Positions 38,807-47,534 of a DNA stretch of 64,000 nt are shown one piece after another (within the stretch, counting starts at the first letter, position 1; each line of letters opens with the position of its first letter). Below the pieces are notes generated by a model, which was given only the letters and a program-made list of their open reading frames with translations, searched no databases and was not told the DNA's origin. The position numbers and the translations under genes are program-made. This DNA is from Burkholderia glumae LMG 2196 = ATCC 33617 (GTDB lineage: Bacteria > Pseudomonadota > Gammaproteobacteria > Burkholderiales > Burkholderiaceae): contig NZ_CP009435.1 in NCBI RefSeq assembly GCF_000960995.1, positions 2,232,001 to 2,296,000 on the forward strand, read 5' to 3'.

Positions 38807-39283
38807 ATGAGCACCATTCCATTGACCAAGCGCGGCGCCGAACAGCTGCGCGAAGAATTGCAGCGCCTGAAGTCGATCGAGCGTCCGGCCGTGATCAACG
38901 CGATCGCCGAGGCGCGTGCGCAGGGCGATCTTTCCGAAAACGCCGAGTATGACGCCGCCAAGGAAAAGCAGGGCTTTATCGAGGGGCGGATCGCCGAACT
39001 CGAATCGAAGCTGTCGGCGGCCCAGATCATCGATCCGTCCGTGCTCGACGCCGAGGGCCGCGTCGTGTTCGCGGCCACCGTCGAGCTCGAGGATCTCGAG
39101 TCGGGCGACACCGTGAAGTACCAGATCGTCGGTGACGACGAGGCCGACATCGACCACGGCCTGATTTCCGTCAGCTCGCCGATCGCGCGTGCGCTGATCG
39201 GCAAGTCGGAGGGCGACGTCGCGGCCGTCCAGGCGCCGAGCGGCGTGCGCGAGTACGAGATCATCTCGGTCAGCTATATCTGA
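38807..39283 (+). CDS. greA: Transcription elongation factor GreA
   Basis: A 158-residue factor that stimulates RNA polymerase to cleave backtracked transcripts. The N-terminal coiled coil (about 1-75) has the tip acidic pair in GDLSENAEYDAAKE; the C-terminal FKBP-like domain follows. No consensus ribosome-binding site is obvious before ATG 38807. Transcription has to come from upstream through the terminator at 38719-38778, suggesting read-through control. Confidence 0.97.
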   Translation: MSTIPLTKRGAEQLREELQRLKSIERPAVINAIAEARAQGDLSENAEYDAAKEKQGFIEGRIAELESKLSAAQIIDPSVLDAEGRVVFAATVELEDLESGDTVKYQIVGDDEADIDHGLISVSSPIARALIGKSEGDVAAVQAPSGVREYEIISVSYI

Positions 39284-39294
39284 AGCCCGGAGCG

Positions 39295-39783
39295 ATGCCG
39301 ATGCGCCGTGCCCCCCGGTTGTTCCGTTTGCTCGCGACCGTCTGGGTCGGCAGCCTGCTGACGATCGGCTACGCGGTCGCGCCGGTGCTGTTCGCGGTGC
39401 TCGATCGGGTTGCCGCGGGTGAGGTGGCCGCGCGGCTGTTCCGGATCGAGGGCTGGATCGCGGTGGTGTGCGGCGTGTTGATGCTGGTGACGGCGAATGC
39501 GCGCGTGCGCGGCGGCGATGCAGCATATCGCCGCCCTCGCTTGATCGTGGCCCTGATGCTGGCTTGCATGATCGTGGGGTATTTCGCGATCGAGCCGTTC
39601 ATGAGCGCGCTGCGCCTGGCCGCGCAGGAGGCGGGCACCGATGTCGGCCATTCCGCCTACGCCGCCCGCTTCGGCATGCTGCACGGCGTGTCGAGCCTGT
39701 TCTATCTGATCGAAAGCCTGTGCGGCCTCTGGCTCGTGTGGATCCTGCCCGGGGCGGACGAGGTGCGCGCCACGCGCAGCTGA
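39295..39783 (+). CDS. DUF4149-like four-helix membrane protein
   Basis: A 162-residue inner-membrane protein with about four transmembrane segments (residues 12-34, 48-66, 79-98, 130-152). LLATVWVGSLLTIGYAVAPV, RLFRIEGWI and GMLHGVSSLFYLIESL resemble DUF4149 proteins. It starts 12 bp after greA and should be co-transcribed. Function unknown. Confidence 0.75.
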   Translation: MPMRRAPRLFRLLATVWVGSLLTIGYAVAPVLFAVLDRVAAGEVAARLFRIEGWIAVVCGVLMLVTANARVRGGDAAYRRPRLIVALMLACMIVGYFAIEPFMSALRLAAQEAGTDVGHSAYAARFGMLHGVSSLFYLIESLCGLWLVWILPGADEVRATRS

Positions 39784-39831
39784 GTGCGGCCGGCGCGTGC
39801 CCGCGAGGCGCCGGTGCCGGGCCGGGTTTCC

Positions 39832-40377
39832 TTATTTGTCGTTCTGGAACGGGCGCTTCGCGCTTTGCTGGCGCTTTTTCGCGCGCTTCACGGTGCCGCC
39901 CGCCGTCACGCGCTCGTTGCCGCGCACGACCACCTTGGTGGCGCGCGGCTTGCGCACCGGGCTCGCGTCCGGCGAATGCTTGACCACCTTGACCACGCGC
40001 GGCGCGCGGCCCTTGGTTTCCGGCTCGCCGGCGGGCAGGCGCCGGGCCGCCTCGCGCGCGCTCGGCACGCCGCGCGCGCCGCGCTTCGGGGCCGGTTCGA
40101 CCTGCTCGGGGCGCCAGATCACGAGCAGCTTGCCGATGTGCTGGATCGGCGCGGCGCCGAGGCGCTCGCAGATGTCCTCGTAGATCGCGATGCGGGCGTC
40201 GCGATCGTCGCCGAACACGCGGATCTTGATCAACTGGTGGGCGGCCAGGTGGACCTTGATCTCGGCCAGCACGGCGTCGGTCAGGCCTTCGGCGCCGATC
40301 AGCACGACGGGCTTGAGCGCATGGGCTTGCGAACGCAGCGCGGAGCGCTCGGCGGGGGAAAGCGAAAGGGCAGGCAT
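39832..40377 (-). CDS. yhbY: YhbY/CRS1-YhbY RNA-binding protein with long basic tail
   Basis: A 181-residue protein. The N-terminal 95 residues are the YhbY fold (LSPAERSALRSQAHALKPVV, LIGAEGLTDAVLAEI, and YEDICERLGAAPIQHIGKLL), which binds pre-50S ribosomal RNA. From about residue 96 to the end a Lys/Arg/Pro-rich tail roughly doubles the usual length of about 97. Such tails probably add nonspecific RNA affinity. It is divergent from rlmE, whose product also acts on 23S rRNA. Confidence 0.85.
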   Translation of the reverse strand: MPALSLSPAERSALRSQAHALKPVVLIGAEGLTDAVLAEIKVHLAAHQLIKIRVFGDDRDARIAIYEDICERLGAAPIQHIGKLLVIWRPEQVEPAPKRGARGVPSAREAARRLPAGEPETKGRAPRVVKVVKHSPDASPVRKPRATKVVVRGNERVTAGGTVKRAKKRQQSAKRPFQNDK

Positions 40378-40592
40378 CGGAACTCTGGAATCTCTAGGAC
40401 GGCGCGCCGGACGGGCGCGCGCGAAAACCACGTAAAATCGCGGCTGGCACGCTGTCGAGGCGTCCGCCGCGCGAATAAGACGCGTATTATCCGCCAAAAG
40501 CCCGGGCTGACGAAACCATTGCGCGATCGGCGCGGCAATCGCCCGTTTTCGCGGCCTGGTTTGTGGCCTTTTGGCTGAATTTTTTCCTCTGC

Positions 40593-41255
40593 ATGGCAAA
40601 GAATCGTTTCAATCAGTCGTGGCTGCACGACCACATCAACGACCCCTACGTCAAAATGGCGCAGCGGGAAGGCTATCGCGCACGCGCGGCATACAAGCTG
40701 AAAGAAATCGACGAACAGGACAAGCTGATCCGGCCCGGCCAGGTGATCGTCGATCTCGGCGCCGCGCCCGGCAGCTGGAGCCAGTACGCGCGCAACAAGC
40801 TCGCGCTCGGCAAAAACCGCGACGCGCAGCGCGAGGGCGGCATCGACGGCATGATCGTCGCGCTCGACATGCTGCCGATGGAGCCGGTGGCCGACGTCCA
40901 CTTCATCCAGGGCGACTTCCGCGAGGACGCGGTGCTGCACCAGCTGGAGGCGCTGCTCGACGGCCGCGTGGTCGACCTTGTAATTTCCGACATGGCACCC
41001 AACCTGTCTGGCGTGGCGTCGGCGGATGCGGCACGGATCGAGCATGTGTGCGACCTGGCGCTCGAATTCTCGCAGAACCATCTGAAGCCGGATGGTGCCC
41101 TTTTAGTGAAATGCTTTCACGGCAGCGGCTACAGCCAGATTGTCGAAAAGTTCAAGCATCAGTTCCGCACGGTCGCGCCGCGCAAGCCGAAGGCGTCGCG
41201 AGACAAGTCGTCGGAGACGTTTATTTTGGGTCGGCATCTGAAACATCCGCGCTGA
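40593..41255 (+). CDS. rlmE: 23S rRNA (uridine-2'-O) methyltransferase RlmE (FtsJ/RrmJ)
   Basis: A 220-residue SAM-dependent enzyme that methylates U2552 of 23S rRNA. SAM motif I is VIVDLGAAPGSWSQYA; the catalytic residues appear in order: the N-terminal Lys, Asp in ISDMAPNLSG, Lys in LLVKCFHGSG and Glu in SSETFILG. The ATG at 40593 gives the family start MAKNRF; no Shine-Dalgarno precedes it, only a T-rich tract. It leads the rlmE-ftsH-folP-glmM block. Confidence 0.95.
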   Translation: MAKNRFNQSWLHDHINDPYVKMAQREGYRARAAYKLKEIDEQDKLIRPGQVIVDLGAAPGSWSQYARNKLALGKNRDAQREGGIDGMIVALDMLPMEPVADVHFIQGDFREDAVLHQLEALLDGRVVDLVISDMAPNLSGVASADAARIEHVCDLALEFSQNHLKPDGALLVKCFHGSGYSQIVEKFKHQFRTVAPRKPKASRDKSSETFILGRHLKHPR

Positions 41256-41424
41256 AGCGGATGCACGGGCCACCGCAGGCCGGCCGCAGCCTTGCCGGCC
41301 GTAGGGTTTGACTATCGTGGCGTTTGGTGAACCTTATGGCGACGGGCTTCGGACTGGATTAGAATGCCTCAGGAGCGCCGCAAGTAAAATGTAGGCGCTC
41401 GTCAATGAGTGAAGGAGTGGTGCT

Positions 41425-43314
41425 TTGAACAACAATATGTTCTCGAAAGCGGCAGTGTGGCTCGTGATCGCACTGGTGCTGTTTACGGTGTTCAAGCAGT
41501 TCGACAAGCCCCGCGTCCAGGAAGGTGTGTCGTATTCGCAGTTCATGGACGACGCGAAGAACGGCAAGATCAAGAACGTCATCGTGCAGGGGCGTAACCT
41601 CACCGTCACTCCCGCCGAAGGCCAGAAATACCAGATCGTGTCGCCGGGCGACATCTGGATGGTCGGCGACCTGATGAAGTACGGCGTCCAGGTGAGCGGC
41701 AAGGCCGATGACGAACCGAACGCGCTCGTCTCCGCGCTGTACTATCTCGGGCCGACGCTGCTCATCATCGTGTTCTGGTTCTACATGATGAGACAGATGC
41801 AGGGCGGCGGCAAAGGCGGTGCGTTCTCGTTCGGGAAATCGCGTGCGCGCCTGATCGACGAGAACAACAACGCGGTGAACTTCGCCGACGTCGCCGGCTG
41901 CGACGAAGCGAAGGAGGAAGTGTCCGAACTCGTCGATTTCCTGCGCGATCCCCAGAAATTCCAGAAGCTTGGCGGGCGCATCCCGCGCGGCGTGCTGCTG
42001 GTCGGCCCGCCCGGGACCGGCAAGACGCTGCTCGCCCGCGCGATCGCCGGCGAGGCGAAGGTGCCTTTCTTCAGCATCTCCGGTTCGGATTTCGTCGAAA
42101 TGTTCGTCGGCGTGGGCGCGGCCCGTGTGCGCGACATGTTCGAACAGGCCAAGAAGCACGCGCCTTGCATCGTGTTCATCGATGAAATCGACGCGGTGGG
42201 CCGCCATCGCGGCGCCGGCATGGGCGGCGGCAACGACGAGCGCGAGCAGACGCTCAACCAGATGCTGGTCGAGATGGACGGCTTCGAGGCCAACTCGGGC
42301 GTGATCGTGATCGCCGCGACGAACCGCTCCGACGTGCTCGACAAGGCGTTGCTGCGCCCGGGCCGTTTCGACCGTCAGGTCTATGTCGGCCTGCCCGATA
42401 TCCGCGGCCGCGAGCAGATCATGCGCGTGCACCTGCGCAAGGTGCCGATCTCGAACGACGTCGACGCGGCGGTGCTCGCACGCGGCACGCCGGGTTTCTC
42501 GGGCGCCGATCTCGCGAACCTCGTCAACGAGGCCGCGCTGTTCGCGGCTCGCCGCGGCAAGCGCATCGTCGAGATGCAGGATTTCGAGGACGCCAAGGAC
42601 AAGATCTTCATGGGGCCGGAGCGCAAGTCGGCCGTGATTCGCGAAGAGGCCAAGCGTGCCACGGCCTATCATGAAGCCGGCCACGCCGTGATCGCCAAGC
42701 TGCTGCCGAAGGCCGATCCGGTCCACAAGGTGACGATCATCCCGCGCGGCCGCGCGCTCGGCGTGACCTGGCAGTTGCCGGAGCACGACAACGAGACGTA
42801 CTCGAAGGACTACCTGCTCGATCGCCTGGCGATCCTGTTCGGTGGTCGCGTCGCCGAGGAACTGTTCATGAACCTCGTGAGCACCGGCGCGTCGGACGAC
42901 TTCAACAAGGCGACCCAGACGGCGCGAGCGATGGTCACGCGCTTCGGCATGACCGACGCGCTTGGGCCGATGGTCTACGCCGACGACGAGAACGAGGGCG
43001 GTCCGTTCGGCAAGGGCTTCACGCGCGCGATCTCGGAAGCGACGCAGCAGAAGGTCGACGCGGAAATCCGCCGCGTGATCGACGAGCAATATGGCCTTGC
43101 TCGCCGCCTGCTTGAGGAGAACCGCGACAAGGTCGAGGCGATGACCGCCGCGCTGATGGAGTGGGAGACGATCGATGCCGATCAGATCAACGACATCATG
43201 GCCGGCCGGCCGCCGCGCTCACCGAAGAGCAGCGGCAACGTCCCGCCGGCGAGCGATCCGTCGGGCGGCGCCGGGGCCGAGGTCAAGCCGGGCAACGCGA
43301 CGGCGCCGGCTTGA
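41425..43314 (+). CDS. ftsH: ATP-dependent zinc metalloprotease FtsH
   Basis: A 629-residue inner-membrane AAA+ protease that degrades LpxC, RpoH and damaged membrane proteins. Helices lie at about 7-25 and 104-122; Walker A is GPPGTGKT (194-201), Walker B FIDEID (251-256) and the zinc motif HEAGH (416-420). A TTG start at 41425 is chosen because GAAGGAG lies 7 bases upstream; the next ATG, four codons in, has worse spacing. A strong terminator follows. Confidence 0.97.
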   Translation: MNNNMFSKAAVWLVIALVLFTVFKQFDKPRVQEGVSYSQFMDDAKNGKIKNVIVQGRNLTVTPAEGQKYQIVSPGDIWMVGDLMKYGVQVSGKADDEPNALVSALYYLGPTLLIIVFWFYMMRQMQGGGKGGAFSFGKSRARLIDENNNAVNFADVAGCDEAKEEVSELVDFLRDPQKFQKLGGRIPRGVLLVGPPGTGKTLLARAIAGEAKVPFFSISGSDFVEMFVGVGAARVRDMFEQAKKHAPCIVFIDEIDAVGRHRGAGMGGGNDEREQTLNQMLVEMDGFEANSGVIVIAATNRSDVLDKALLRPGRFDRQVYVGLPDIRGREQIMRVHLRKVPISNDVDAAVLARGTPGFSGADLANLVNEAALFAARRGKRIVEMQDFEDAKDKIFMGPERKSAVIREEAKRATAYHEAGHAVIAKLLPKADPVHKVTIIPRGRALGVTWQLPEHDNETYSKDYLLDRLAILFGGRVAEELFMNLVSTGASDDFNKATQTARAMVTRFGMTDALGPMVYADDENEGGPFGKGFTRAISEATQQKVDAEIRRVIDEQYGLARRLLEENRDKVEAMTAALMEWETIDADQINDIMAGRPPRSPKSSGNVPPASDPSGGAGAEVKPGNATAPA

Positions 43315-43340
43315 TGTAGTCTCGTAGCGCGATCGAGTTG

Positions 43341-43376
43341 ACGGGCTGGTGTGAATCACACCGGCCCGTTTTGTTT
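43341..43376 (+). terminator. Intrinsic terminator after ftsH
   Basis: A 13-bp stem (43341-43353 with 43357-43369, one G-U pair) with a 3-nt loop is followed by TTTTGTTT. It begins 26 bp after ftsH, so folP likely needs its own promoter or read-through. Confidence 0.88.
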
Positions 43377-43426
43377 CCGGCTTGCCCCAGATTTTCGTTG
43401 ACGTGCCGACCTTCATCGATCATTTC

Positions 43427-44290
43427 ATGCCCGCGCCGCTGCAATGCGGCCGCTTCACGCTGACGTTCGAGCGCCCGCTCGTGATGGGCATCCTCAACGT
43501 CACCCCCGACTCGTTTTCCGACGGCGGTCGCTACGTGGCCCGTGACGCCGCGCTGCGCCAGGCCGAACGCATGCTTGCCGACGGCGCCGACCTGATCGAC
43601 ATCGGTGGCGAGTCGACGCGGCCCGGCGCGCCGCCCGTGCCGCTCGACGAGGAACTGTCACGCGTGCTCCCCGTCGTCGAGGCCTTGCAGGCGATGCGCG
43701 TGCCGCTGTCGATCGACACCTACAAGCCTGCGGTGATGCGCGCCGCGCTCGCGGCCGGTGCCGATCTGATCAATGACATCTGGGGCTTTCGCCAGCCCGG
43801 CGCCCTCGAGGCGGTGAGCGGCTCGAATTGCGGGCTCTGCGCGATGCACATGCTCGGCGAACCGAGGACGATGCAACTCGGCGAACCCGATTACCTCGAC
43901 GTGGTGGCCGAGGTGCGCGGCTTTCTCGCCGATCGCGCGGCCGCGCTCGTTTCGGCCGGCATCGCGCCGCAGCGAATCAGCGTCGATCCCGGCTTCGGCT
44001 TCGGCAAGGCCACGGTCGAACACAACTACGCGCTGCTGGCGAAGCTGGCCGACACCGCGCCGGCGCGCCCGGACGGCGCGCGCTATCCGATTCTCGCCGG
44101 CATGTCGCGCAAGTCGATGCTCGGTGTGCTGATCGGCCGGCCGGCGGCCGAGCGCGTCGCCGCGAGCGTGGCGGCGGCGGTCTGCGCGGCCGAACGCGGC
44201 GCGGCCATCATTCGCGTGCACGACGTCGCGCCGACGGTCGACGCATTGAAGATCTGGGGCGCCGTGCGGGCCGCGGCGCAAGACGCATAG
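43427..44290 (+). CDS. folP: Dihydropteroate synthase
   Basis: A 287-residue TIM-barrel enzyme joining 6-hydroxymethyl-dihydropterin diphosphate to p-aminobenzoate, and the target of sulfonamides. GILNVTPDSFSDGG, IDIGGESTRPGAPPV, SIDTYKPAV, DPGFGFGK, GMSRKSMLG and IRVHDV are all present. The start at ATG 43427 matches the family length; longer in-frame starts exist without family support. It lies 32 bp before glmM. Confidence 0.96.
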   Translation: MPAPLQCGRFTLTFERPLVMGILNVTPDSFSDGGRYVARDAALRQAERMLADGADLIDIGGESTRPGAPPVPLDEELSRVLPVVEALQAMRVPLSIDTYKPAVMRAALAAGADLINDIWGFRQPGALEAVSGSNCGLCAMHMLGEPRTMQLGEPDYLDVVAEVRGFLADRAAALVSAGIAPQRISVDPGFGFGKATVEHNYALLAKLADTAPARPDGARYPILAGMSRKSMLGVLIGRPAAERVAASVAAAVCAAERGAAIIRVHDVAPTVDALKIWGAVRAAAQDA

Positions 44291-44322
44291 CAACGGACGG
44301 ACAGACAAGGAGGAATCGTTCC

Positions 44323-45678
44323 ATGGGACGTCGTTATTTCGGTACGGACGGGATTCGCGGCGAGGTCGGCGTGGCGCCGATCAGCCCCGATTTCGTGTTG
44401 CGGCTCGGCTACGCGGCCGGCAAGGTGCTCGCGCACGCGAAGGGGCGCGGCATTTCGGGACGCCCGACGGTGCTGATCGGCAAGGACACGCGCGTATCGG
44501 GCTACATGCTCGAGGCCGCGCTCGAGGCCGGCTTCTCGGCGGCCGGCGTCGACGTGATGCTGGCCGGCCCGATGCCGACGCCGGGCGTGGCCTATCTGAC
44601 GCGGGCGCTGCGGCTCGCGGCCGGCGTGGTGATCAGCGCGTCGCACAACCCGTATCACGACAACGGCATCAAGTTCTTCTCGGCCGACGGCAACAAGCTG
44701 CCCGACGAGACCGAGGAGGAGATCGAGGCGTGGCTCGACAGGCCGCTCGCCTGCGAGGCGTCCGACGGTCTCGGCAAGGCGCGCCGGCTCGACGACGCGA
44801 ACGGCCGCTACATCGAATTTTGCAAGAGCACGTTTCCGGCCGCGTTCGACCTGCGCGGGCTCAAGCTCGTGATCGACTGCGCGAACGGCGCGGCCTATCA
44901 GATCGCGCCGCACGTGTTCCATGAACTCGGGGCCGACGTCGTGCCGATCGGCGTGAAGCCGAACGGCTTCAACATCAACGACAAGGTCGGGGCGACGGCG
45001 CCCGAGGCGCTGATCGCGGCGGTGAAGGAACATGGCGGCGATCTCGGCATCGCGCTCGACGGCGACGCGGACCGGCTGCTCGTGGTCGACGGCGACGGGC
45101 GCCTCTACAACGGCGACGAACTGCTCTACGTGCTGGTGAGGGATCGCCTCGAAACCAGCGGCAAGGTTCAAGGCGCGGTCGGCACGCTGATGACGAACCT
45201 CGCGGTCGAGGTGGCGCTGCAGAAGCTCGGCGTGCCGTTCGTGCGCGCGGCGGTCGGCGACCGCTACGTGCTGGAACAGCTGCGCGAGCGCGGCTGGCAG
45301 CTCGGCGCGGAAGGCTCGGGCCACATCCTCTCGCTCGACCGGCATTCGACCGGCGACGGCATCGTCTCGGCGCTGCTCGTGCTCGCGGCGATGAAGCGCA
45401 GCGGCAAGACGCTCGCGCAGATGCTCGAGGGCGTGGCGCTGTTCCCGCAGACGCTGATCAACGTGCGGATGAAGGCCGGTGCGAACTGGAAGGGCGACGC
45501 CTCGATCCAGGCCGCGATCGGCGCGGCCCAGCACGAGCTCGGCGAGAGCGGGCGCGTGCTGATCCGCGCCTCGGGCACCGAGCCGGTGCTGCGCGTGATG
45601 GTGGAGGCGCGTGAGGCGGCCGACGCGCAGCGCCATGCCGAGGCGATCGCCGGCGCGGTGCGGCTCGCCACGGCCTGA
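44323..45678 (+). CDS. glmM: Phosphoglucosamine mutase
   Basis: A 451-residue enzyme converting glucosamine-6-phosphate to glucosamine-1-phosphate for cell-wall precursor synthesis. The phosphoserine loop is VISASHNPYHDNG (Ser107), the metal loop ALDGDADR, and the sugar- and phosphate-binding loops are GEGSG-like (AEGSGH) and RASGTEPVLRV. AAGGAGGAAT precedes the ATG at 44323. Usually transcribed with folP. Confidence 0.97.
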   Translation: MGRRYFGTDGIRGEVGVAPISPDFVLRLGYAAGKVLAHAKGRGISGRPTVLIGKDTRVSGYMLEAALEAGFSAAGVDVMLAGPMPTPGVAYLTRALRLAAGVVISASHNPYHDNGIKFFSADGNKLPDETEEEIEAWLDRPLACEASDGLGKARRLDDANGRYIEFCKSTFPAAFDLRGLKLVIDCANGAAYQIAPHVFHELGADVVPIGVKPNGFNINDKVGATAPEALIAAVKEHGGDLGIALDGDADRLLVVDGDGRLYNGDELLYVLVRDRLETSGKVQGAVGTLMTNLAVEVALQKLGVPFVRAAVGDRYVLEQLRERGWQLGAEGSGHILSLDRHSTGDGIVSALLVLAAMKRSGKTLAQMLEGVALFPQTLINVRMKAGANWKGDASIQAAIGAAQHELGESGRVLIRASGTEPVLRVMVEAREAADAQRHAEAIAGAVRLATA

Positions 45679-46284
45679 GCGGTGGCGCGGCAGCCCAGGT
45701 AGGACAGCTGGGCGGGCGCCGGGAGAACCGGTGCTCGCCCGACGCGGGCCGGCTCCCGGCCGGCCCGCGTCGAAAGGCTGGCCGCCGGAGCTGCAGCAGC
45801 AGCCATTCGCCCTGATCGCGGGGCGCCTTCGATTCACTCGCGGCCGCTCCGCCCCTGCCGGGGCGGTGCGGAAGCGGTCATTTCCACGCCGGTTCGGCGC
45901 GCCATGTTGTCACATGGCGTTCGCGCCGAGGCCTGCGCGAGCGGCGCGATGGCGTCGCCTTCCTCGCCGTGCGGCGCGCCGTGCGCGCTTTTCCCACCGA
46001 AGCGCTCAAGTATCGACAGGCGTGACCGGTGCCCGCGAAATCGTTTGCGCGCTAGAAAACCTGCCATTTTGTGACATTTCTCCTAATCTGATTGGGCGTC
46101 GGCGCCCGCGGCGGGCGGCTGTGAACAATCCGCTTCGGCGTGTCGATTTTGTCGGCGCCGCTGTTGCGGGCCCCGGCGCCGCCCGCGCCTCGGGCATGTT
46201 CGCGAGCCGGCCGCAAAGCCTTGTCCTGCTTGGCGAAAGAGGCGATTCGGCGGGGCGGCGGCAGGGGGTGCGAAAGCTTTCGAA
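45679..46284. other. Long gene-free region glmM to pstS
   Basis: About 600 bp before the Pho boxes. It contains a 13-bp perfect hairpin, CGACGCGGGCCGG (45740-45752) with CCGGCCCGCGTCG (45760-45772), 60 bp after glmM but without a T-tract; this may be the end of the block. The rest shows no recognisable gene on either strand. Confidence 0.5.
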
Positions 46285-46350
46285 TCGTCATGTCTTTGTC
46301 ATATGACGTTCATTAATTGTCACATGACTGTCATGAAGACCCCCTAATCT
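46285..46350 (+). promoter_or_regulatory. Array of Pho-box repeats and -10 of the pst promoter
   Basis: Five GTCAT-like direct repeats follow each other with 11, 11, 10 and 11 bp spacing (TCA at 46288, 46299, 46310, 46320, 46331), the layout of PhoB boxes in place of a -35. TAATCT at 46345-46350 is the likely -10. pstS starts at 46391. Confidence 0.88.
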
Positions 46351-46390
46351 TCGCGGTGCCGTAGTCATCCGCTCACACACTGGAGGTCTC

Positions 46391-47422
46391 ATGAAATTGA
46401 TGCAAACCGCGTTTGCTGGCCTGGCCGGCGCGCTTTTCGCTGTCGCCGCTCACGCAGCCGACATCACGGGCGCGGGCAGCACGTTCGCTATGCCGATCTA
46501 CACGAAATGGGCAGCCGAATACCAGCAAGCCGGCGGTGCGAAGGTCAACTATCAGGGCATCGGCTCGTCCGGCGGCCTGAAGCAGATCATCGCGAAGACG
46601 GTCGATTTCGCCGGCTCGGACGCTCCGCTGAAGGACGACGAACTGGCGAAGGACGGCCTGTTCCAGTTCCCGACGGTGGTCGGCGGCATCGTTCCGGTGG
46701 TCAATATTCCGGGCATCAAGGCTGGTGAAATCACGCTGTCGGGCGAAGTGCTCGGCGACATCTATCTCGGCAAGATCAAGAAGTGGAACGATCCGGCGAT
46801 CGCGGCGCTGAACCCGAAGGTCAAGCTGCCGGACCTGGACATCGCCGTGGTGCGCCGCGCCGACGGCTCGGGCACCTCGTTCATCTGGACGAACTACCTG
46901 TCGAAGACCAACGCCGAGTGGAAGACGAAGGTCGGTGAAGGCACCACGGTCAACTGGCCGACGGGCACGGGCGGCAAGGGCAACGACGGCGTCGCCGCGT
47001 TCGTGCAGCGCCTGCCGGGCGCGATCGGCTACGTCGAATCGGCCTACGCGAAAAAGAACGCGATGATCTACACGGACCTGAAGAACGCCTCGGGCGCGGT
47101 GGTGGCGCCGAAGGCCGAAACGTTCGCGGCAGCCGCTGCCGGCGCGAACTGGTCGCAGTCGTTCTATCAGATCCTGACGAACGAACAGGGCAAGGACGCC
47201 TGGCCGATCGTCGGCGCGACGTTCGTGCTGCTGCACGCCAAGCAGGACAAGCCGGAGCAGGGCGCCGAGACGCTGAAGTTCTTCGACTGGGCGTTCAAGA
47301 ACGGCGGCAAGGCGGCCACGGAGCTGGACTACATCTCGCTGCCGGCTTCGGTCACGGCCGAGATCCGCAAGCAGTGGAAGACGAAGGTGACGGACGCGGC
47401 GGGCAAGCCGGTCTTCCAGTAA
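46391..47422 (+). CDS. pstS: Phosphate ABC transporter, periplasmic binding protein
   Basis: A 343-residue protein with a signal peptide (AHA cleavage near residue 22) that binds phosphate in the periplasm. ITGAGSTFAMPIYTKW, GSSGGLKQIIAKTVDFAGSD and RRADGSGTSF hold the phosphate ligands. Length matches PstS. GGAGG precedes the ATG, and the Pho boxes lie 50-100 bp upstream, so it is induced by phosphate starvation. A 14-bp hairpin separates it from pstC. Confidence 0.97.
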   Translation: MKLMQTAFAGLAGALFAVAAHAADITGAGSTFAMPIYTKWAAEYQQAGGAKVNYQGIGSSGGLKQIIAKTVDFAGSDAPLKDDELAKDGLFQFPTVVGGIVPVVNIPGIKAGEITLSGEVLGDIYLGKIKKWNDPAIAALNPKVKLPDLDIAVVRRADGSGTSFIWTNYLSKTNAEWKTKVGEGTTVNWPTGTGGKGNDGVAAFVQRLPGAIGYVESAYAKKNAMIYTDLKNASGAVVAPKAETFAAAAAGANWSQSFYQILTNEQGKDAWPIVGATFVLLHAKQDKPEQGAETLKFFDWAFKNGGKAATELDYISLPASVTAEIRKQWKTKVTDAAGKPVFQ

Positions 47423-47447
47423 GCGCTTCATCGCAGCAAGTCGTGGT

Positions 47448-47479
47448 CGCGCCGCCCGGCAAGCATGCCGGGCGGCGCG
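47448..47479 (+). other. 14-bp perfect hairpin between pstS and pstC
   Basis: CGCGCCGCCCGGCA (47448-47461) pairs perfectly with TGCCGGGCGGCGCG (47466-47479) around a 4-nt loop. No T-run follows. It lies 26 bp after the pstS stop, where a stem-loop could protect the pstS message and keep binding-protein output above that of the membrane subunits. Confidence 0.8.
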
Positions 47480-47534
47480 TGCGGTATGACGCGGGGCGGT
47501 CGATGTCGCTCCGCCACTGAACAATCAGGCCTCC

